Source: Stentor coeruleus
Taxonomy: Eukaryota; Ciliophora; Heterotrichea; Heterotrichida; Stentoridae
Assembly: GCA_001970955.1 (NCBI GenBank)
Contig: MPUH01001221.1
Span: forward strand, 1-20,748
DNA: 20,748 bases
Direction of reading: 5' to 3'
Shown: piece by piece, positions 15,854 to 20,748 of the stretch
How the letters are laid out: each line of letters begins with the position of its first letter
How positions within the stretch are numbered: the first letter of the stretch is position 1
The notes under the pieces: model-generated
The model's input: only the letters and a program-made list of their open reading frames with translations
The model's database searches: none
Told to the model about the DNA's origin: nothing
Position numbers and translations under genes: made by a program

Positions 15854-16277
15854 AAATTATTAAAGTTTGGTATTAGCATTTTGTTGAAGTTTATAGGATT
15901 TATGTAGTTTTATGATTTTTCATGGGTTTTGGGAGTTTTAGGTGGGTTTTGTATTGATTTTTTTGCATGCAACTTAGTAATATATCTATCACATAAAGAT
16001 ATTATTGTTAACAATTTTTAATCCTAAGTTACGGATTTGATTTTCCTACATAGAAATCCTTAAAAATCACTACCAACTTAAAACTTCCCAAATATACTAA
16101 AATTATCTAAAAATATCAACAGCATCCTAAAACCTTCATTCCAAAATCTATCTTAAAATATCCCCAAAGCTTCATTCATCCTCAAAAACCCCAAAAAACT
16201 CCAAAAAACATAATAAAAACCTTCAACCCAAACTATTAAACCCAAAATTTAAATAAGCGCTATAATAAGAATACAAT
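15854..16277. other. Divergent spacer between PDK1-like and kelch genes
   Basis: These 424 bp should hold two promoters. The first 110 bp are G/T-rich on the + strand. From about 16040 onward G is very scarce and C/A runs dominate (ccccaaag, aaaaacccc, ccaaaaaac). TATAATAA lies at 16261-16268. No ORF or RNA gene is visible. Confidence 0.5.
16261..16268 (+). promoter_or_regulatory. TATAATAA element 9 nt before kelch gene start
   Basis: TATAATAA, then nine A/T-rich bases, then the ATG at 16278. This is the largest spacing among the four exact copies near start codons. Confidence 0.35.
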
Positions 16278-19200
16278 ATGGGTGCCTGTACATCAAAACT
16301 AGACGACTCCACAGTCAAAAAAAACAATATAATAAACGGCCTTGCTGAAACCCCTAACTATCGGCATAATCAAGTCTTCAAAACCACAATAAACCTAAAA
16401 GACAATCAAGCATCCTTATCAAAACCAAAAATTTCCACTCTCAAAACCCAAGAAAAATCATTAAAATCCGAAAACAAAACAAATCCTCCTTCATCAACTG
16501 AAAACCTCGAATATTTCCCTAATTTTTACTATTTCAACCGTCCCACAGGTCAATTATTCCTCATCACCAAATCTTCCACAACTGAAATCCTCCTGAAATC
16601 CGACTTCCACTTTTCCCAAGAGTCCGCGATCTGTTATTTATCTTCAAAAAGCCTTATTTTCATAGGAGGAGTTTTCAAAACTGCAACCCTTAATATAGTT
16701 TCTTTAATAGACCTTTCCTTACAAAAATCATTTTTAAAAGCCCCGCTACCTTTTGCATGTAAACAAGGTCAAGCTCATGAATATAAAAACTGGGTTTATT
16801 ATATTGGTGGAATATGCCAAAGTGAAAATTTTCAAATCCAAAGTCCATTAATGAGGTATAGTCTACAACAAGATCTATGGCAAGATTTAGGTCGATATGG
16901 AGAGCATTACAAATTCAATAAAATAATCAATATGGGAACTTGTATAATGGGAAATAAGCTTTTGCTTATAGGTGGACAAAGAATAACATCAAAAAACTCT
17001 TTAGCGAGTAACAAAAAAATATTTTCAATCAATTTAGAAAATGGATTTAAAGTACAAATTGAAGGAAAAATGCCTAATAAATTACTTAAACCTAATATTG
17101 CTGCAGGGAAAAAACATGGGATTATTACTGGAGGGATATCTTTATCTAAAGGTACTTTTAATAGAAAAAGCTATTGTATTATTATAAAAAACGATATTTG
17201 CAAAATACAAACTATTGAAAACTTGAGTTTTGATATAAAAGAATTATATCCTGGGTTTTATTGTGGGAATTATGTGATGTTTATTTCTTATCCTTATGTT
17301 GCTGTAAGGATGAAGAATTTAAAATATTGGGTTGAGTATCAAGTGACTGGGAAAACATCAAGATTAGTTATGGAAATATGTAAAGATGTGGAAAATTGTG
17401 AATCGGAATCTTCTGAAGAAAGTGAGAAAATTGAAAATGCATCTAAGAAAAGTATTGTTGGATTTCAACATCATAAAAGCTTAGGAGATATGAAAAATAA
17501 TAAAGGGTCTTTGGGGACTGGGGAAAGAAAAAGTGTACCTTGTAAGGTACAGAAAGGTAGGAAAATTAAGGAAAATGATAAAATGGAACTTTTTATTAGT
17601 AGGATTAAAAGTCAGACTGATGAAGAATCTAAATTTAGTGCATCTCCTGAATTGTTTGAAGATAAGAAAAGAGTAGTTACTGAAGGAGATGAAGATAAGA
17701 GTAAGGAAATGGAAAAAAATAAATTCGAGGATTGGCCTGGGATAAAAATGGTTGGGTTTGAGGATAAGAATAAAGATGAAGGGGATAGTTTTTCTGAAGA
17801 TTTTGCTGAGGAGATTGAAGTTATGATGGCTAGTGATTTTATTGGAAGTATTGATCAAGATAATCCATTTTCAGATGATTTTCCTGTTGTTAGAACTACA
17901 GACCCACAAGCGATTTTTAGTTTGATGTCTTCGAATTTCAATATTTTTGACCAGTCAGTTGAATCACCTATATTAAAAGTTGAAAATTCAAGAAAGCATC
18001 ATGTAAAAGTAAGTACTTTTGAGATTACAGACCCTATTAAACAAAAAAATGATATTTCTGATTCAGAAATTATTATTAACCCAGAAACTTCTAGAAATGA
18101 TAATGAGTTTAAACGTTTAATACCACAAGAAACTAAATCAGACCTAAAAATTCCTACAAATTTTCTAATGAAAAAAGATAAAACAGGACAAATAATGGAT
18201 ATAGAAAGCCCTGTAGATGATTCTTATAAGTCTTCTGGTAAAAAATCAAAAACTTCTGATAAAAGCCTAGAGTCTAATAAAGGTCATAACGTTTATTCAT
18301 ATAAATACAAAAAAAATATATCAAGTTCAAAGTCTTCAAAAAGCTCAAATAGTGATAAAAATGCATACAGGTTCCAAAATGAGCCAGAAAGTCTTGAATC
18401 TTCAGAAAACTCTAAAGATTGTTCAGAAATGGACAAAAAAAACCCAAACTCTTTAGGAGATGATAAAATTGCAACAAATGATAAGACTGAATGCCAAAAA
18501 AACTCACCAAAAATCCCTAAACCCATGTTTAAATTTACGTCAAAAAACACAGAACCTCCTATAAAAACAACAATTTCCAAAAACCAAGAAAAACCTTTAC
18601 TACAACATTCAAACAATGAAACTTGTCAAGAAATCATCTTTGAAATCCCTACAATCCAATATAAAATGCCAGAAAAATCATTTACCCCTAAGATCTCAGA
18701 AGAAGAAATACATAAAAATAATACTGAAAATATGAAAAACAAAGATGAAGAAAATCTTAAAATGTCTATAATAATAAAGGAAGATAATAGAGGAAATATA
18801 GAAAAAATTCTTGAAATAGAAACAAATGATGAAAATCAAAAAATATTTGAGAGTTCAGATAATTTTATTACCCCAGAGATTAGTTTAAAGTCGAAATTCC
18901 TAGGAAAAAACAAGAAAAAAAAGTCAGGGTCGTCAAGTTCATCAAAATCATCTAACTCGTCTAAACCAAGAAATAAAAAAAAGGTCAAATCGGATTTTTC
19001 AAATAGAAAAACCCCAAATTCTGCTTTGATAAAAGCTGATGTTTTACCTATAAAGGCAGCTAAATCTCCCCCTAGAAAACTTGTCTCAGAAAAAAAGACA
19101 AAAATGCCAGTTGATTTACTGATTCCATACAACAAAATAAATATTTTATCACCATATTTCTTAGACCCAATACCTTCAGCATCTAAATCTTCAAGATCAT

Positions 19201-19649
19201 TAAAAAAATCAAAAAACTTCCAAACTGTGTCATATTCTTCTATAGTTTTAAATAAAACCCCTCAAGAATCAATGTCAAATAGTTCTTCATATAAAAAAAT
19301 ATCACAGGATTATATAAAAATAACTCCCTCTTTAGATAAAAACTTAAAATCTAAACCTGATACATTCAAGAAATATGCAAAAAATGAAGGAAATCCAACA
19401 CAGACTATAAAAATTGATAAAAATATAACTGATGATTATCATGAAAACTCAGTTTTACCGAAAAATAAATCTTTAGAGAAAATGCCTTTGGAGAATTTTC
19501 AGTCTCCATTGAATTATCTTATGATAAATGAAAATAATCCTAGGAAAAGATTGGAACATGGCCAGAGTAGTGCAATAATAGAGCAAAAATCAGATTCTAA
19601 AGATCAACCTAAAAAGATACATCAAGATATTGAGTTAATTAGCATTTAA
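16278..19649 (+). CDS. Kelch-repeat protein with long disordered tail and MGxC N-terminus
   Basis: This 1123-residue protein has two parts. Residues about 80-355 contain kelch-type repeats with paired glycines: FIGG (128-131), YIGG (175-178), LIGG (230-233) and ITGG (283-286). Four clear repeats are fewer than the five to seven of most closed propellers, so others may be diverged. Residues about 370-1123 are low-complexity, rich in Ser, Lys, Glu and Asn, with serine clusters such as SSSSSSKSSNSSKP and acidic-basic patches; this is probably disordered and heavily phosphorylated. The N-terminus MGACTSK fits myristoylation (Gly2) and palmitoylation (Cys4), so it may be a membrane-tethered scaffold (inferred). 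I see no BTB or F-box domain, so a ubiquitin-ligase role is not supported. The start is the first ATG, supported by TATAATAA 9 nt upstream. The stop is TAA. Confidence 0.8.
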   Translation: MGACTSKLDDSTVKKNNIINGLAETPNYRHNQVFKTTINLKDNQASLSKPKISTLKTQEKSLKSENKTNPPSSTENLEYFPNFYYFNRPTGQLFLITKSSTTEILLKSDFHFSQESAICYLSSKSLIFIGGVFKTATLNIVSLIDLSLQKSFLKAPLPFACKQGQAHEYKNWVYYIGGICQSENFQIQSPLMRYSLQQDLWQDLGRYGEHYKFNKIINMGTCIMGNKLLLIGGQRITSKNSLASNKKIFSINLENGFKVQIEGKMPNKLLKPNIAAGKKHGIITGGISLSKGTFNRKSYCIIIKNDICKIQTIENLSFDIKELYPGFYCGNYVMFISYPYVAVRMKNLKYWVEYQVTGKTSRLVMEICKDVENCESESSEESEKIENASKKSIVGFQHHKSLGDMKNNKGSLGTGERKSVPCKVQKGRKIKENDKMELFISRIKSQTDEESKFSASPELFEDKKRVVTEGDEDKSKEMEKNKFEDWPGIKMVGFEDKNKDEGDSFSEDFAEEIEVMMASDFIGSIDQDNPFSDDFPVVRTTDPQAIFSLMSSNFNIFDQSVESPILKVENSRKHHVKVSTFEITDPIKQKNDISDSEIIINPETSRNDNEFKRLIPQETKSDLKIPTNFLMKKDKTGQIMDIESPVDDSYKSSGKKSKTSDKSLESNKGHNVYSYKYKKNISSSKSSKSSNSDKNAYRFQNEPESLESSENSKDCSEMDKKNPNSLGDDKIATNDKTECQKNSPKIPKPMFKFTSKNTEPPIKTTISKNQEKPLLQHSNNETCQEIIFEIPTIQYKMPEKSFTPKISEEEIHKNNTENMKNKDEENLKMSIIIKEDNRGNIEKILEIETNDENQKIFESSDNFITPEISLKSKFLGKNKKKKSGSSSSSKSSNSSKPRNKKKVKSDFSNRKTPNSALIKADVLPIKAAKSPPRKLVSEKKTKMPVDLLIPYNKINILSPYFLDPIPSASKSSRSLKKSKNFQTVSYSSIVLNKTPQESMSNSSSYKKISQDYIKITPSLDKNLKSKPDTFKKYAKNEGNPTQTIKIDKNITDDYHENSVLPKNKSLEKMPLENFQSPLNYLMINENNPRKRLEHGQSSAIIEQKSDSKDQPKKIHQDIELISI

Positions 19650-20748
19650 TTTAGGAAATAGATGTTGATAATAAAATCTCATGATTTTTCCAATCATCTC
19701 TAAACTAAAATTATCCAGTTTATTGGTACTAATAATTCTCTTAGAGTTTTTCTCAAGGAGGAATGATTGAAGCATTGCATTTTCCTGTTAAAATACTTCT
19801 AACTAAGTATTAAATTATTATGTTGAAAATATGATGAGATTTGTTATAAATTTAAACATTTTTAACTTGATAAAATATAAAAGAAAAAATGTAGGACTGC
19901 AGTTTTTATAATCAGAGGCAACTACAAGTCTCTCCAAATGACTTTTATATTTAGCTTACGTAAAAGAATTCATTTACAAATATTACTTAGAGGTCTATAA
20001 TGTAATAATGTAAAATTTTGACAACATGTCTTTGTATTTATATATTGAACTCAAGCTTTATAGCAGGGATTATATAAAAACAAAGGAGTGATTATTAAGT
20101 TTAATGGTGTGACAATTAAATTTAGTAGTATAATTTTCCTAAACACTCTTAAGTTGATGGATGCATTTTCTTGGAATCCTTTTTATTATAAAAACAATAT
20201 TAAATATGCTGTATTCAGTGTATAGTATGCTTTTATTTTCATAGATCTCCATTGAATTTACTTGAAGTTGCTGAAAAATCTCATTAGCCACTTTTATAAA
20301 TTTTATAAAGATTCTCATATATCATTTCCTTGTTCCATAATTTATATCAGAAAAGAAATTGTCTATCCTAAGACCCCCACAATTTTTTTTTATTTTAAAA
20401 TTAATTAACTTTGGGCTTTCTATTTCTTACCTTTAATCCTAATTTTTTTATAGTTTATTTTCACTAAGGAATTTATCGAATATTATTTAGTACCTTCAAG
20501 TGCATCCAAAAAAGAAGAATCTCACTATTATGTCATTTGCTTTATTAGTTAGTATTAGTTAGGAATTATCGCTTGACTATTGTCCAGCCCTTGTTAATTT
20601 TCTTCTTTTATAGTATATTTTCGTGATAAAGTTTTTTATTTCTCTGTCGATCGTCATTTGCTTTATATTTTTTTGCCTAAAAACTATCAAAATTATCAAT
20701 TCAAATAACCCATAAAATTTCCTTCTATAATACCTTACAGTGAAGGTT
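19650..20748. other. Terminal noncoding region
   Basis: I see no gene in this final 1.1 kb. It is AT-rich with no strong strand skew, unlike the spacers between intact genes, and resembles 10342-11450 in this respect. Two diverged duplicated strings occur near the end: TTTTATAGTWTATTTTC at 20446-20462 and 20606-20622, and GTCATTTGCTTTAT at 20532-20545 and 20653-20666, in the same order. No tRNA-like, telomeric or coding signal was found. Confidence 0.4.

Noticed and set aside
17481..19135. Long antisense open frames inside the kelch gene
   Set aside because: They are shadows of the Ser/Lys-rich sense reading (TCN and AAR codons read backwards) and have no domain character.
1..20748. A defence system, biosynthetic cluster, transposon or viral insert
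   Set aside because: The recognisable genes are eukaryotic housekeeping and signalling genes on mixed strands with individual spacers; no transposase, integrase, terminal inverted repeats or capsid-like gene was seen.

Overview
The window reads as compact macronuclear DNA of a heterotrich ciliate, most likely Stentor or a close relative. The reasons are: AT-rich DNA with eukaryotic genes on both strands and short spacers; the standard genetic code (nine genes stop at TAA or TAG, none at TGA, and no stop codon is used as sense); two spliceosomal introns of exactly 15 nt (GTAA...TAG), a size known from Stentor; and copies of TAACACCC, a permutation of the heterotrich telomere unit CCCTAACA as I recall it. 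The species is an inference, not a database result.

Layout. 242-1759 (-) is a STRIP1/2 (Far11)-type STRIPAK subunit, split by one 15-nt intron. 1965-2654 (+) is a leucine-rich-repeat protein with an MGxC acylation-type N-terminus. 2655-3769 is a long spacer with telomere-like units, an AT-rich short tandem repeat, and a perfect 122-bp direct repeat flanking a single N. 3770-5284 (-) is a calcium-dependent protein kinase (kinase plus four EF-hands) with the second 15-nt intron. 5919-6533 (-) is ribosomal protein eL15. 7198-9786 (+) is a B-box-like zinc finger/WD40 protein, followed at 9843-10341 by a decayed, internally deleted tandem copy. 11807-12661 (+) is a coiled-coil protein of unknown function, 43 bp ahead of 12705-14384 (+), the cullin-like APC2 subunit of the anaphase-promoting complex. 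14675-15853 (-) is a PDK1-family kinase plus PH domain whose HRD aspartate is replaced. 16278-19649 (+) is a kelch protein with a very long low-complexity tail and another MGxC N-terminus. 19650-20748 holds no recognisable gene.

The genes look like an ordinary collection of signalling, cell-cycle and translation genes; nothing shows that they form one pathway or operon. The most unusual features are not genes. First, in most spacers the + strand runs from G/T-rich on the left to C/A-rich on the right whatever the gene orientation, and this strand asymmetry extends into the coding ends. Second, a TATAATAA element lies within 0-9 nt of the ATG at four starts. Third, the telomere-like cluster lies between convergent genes. 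I found no mobile element, CRISPR array, tRNA or rRNA.
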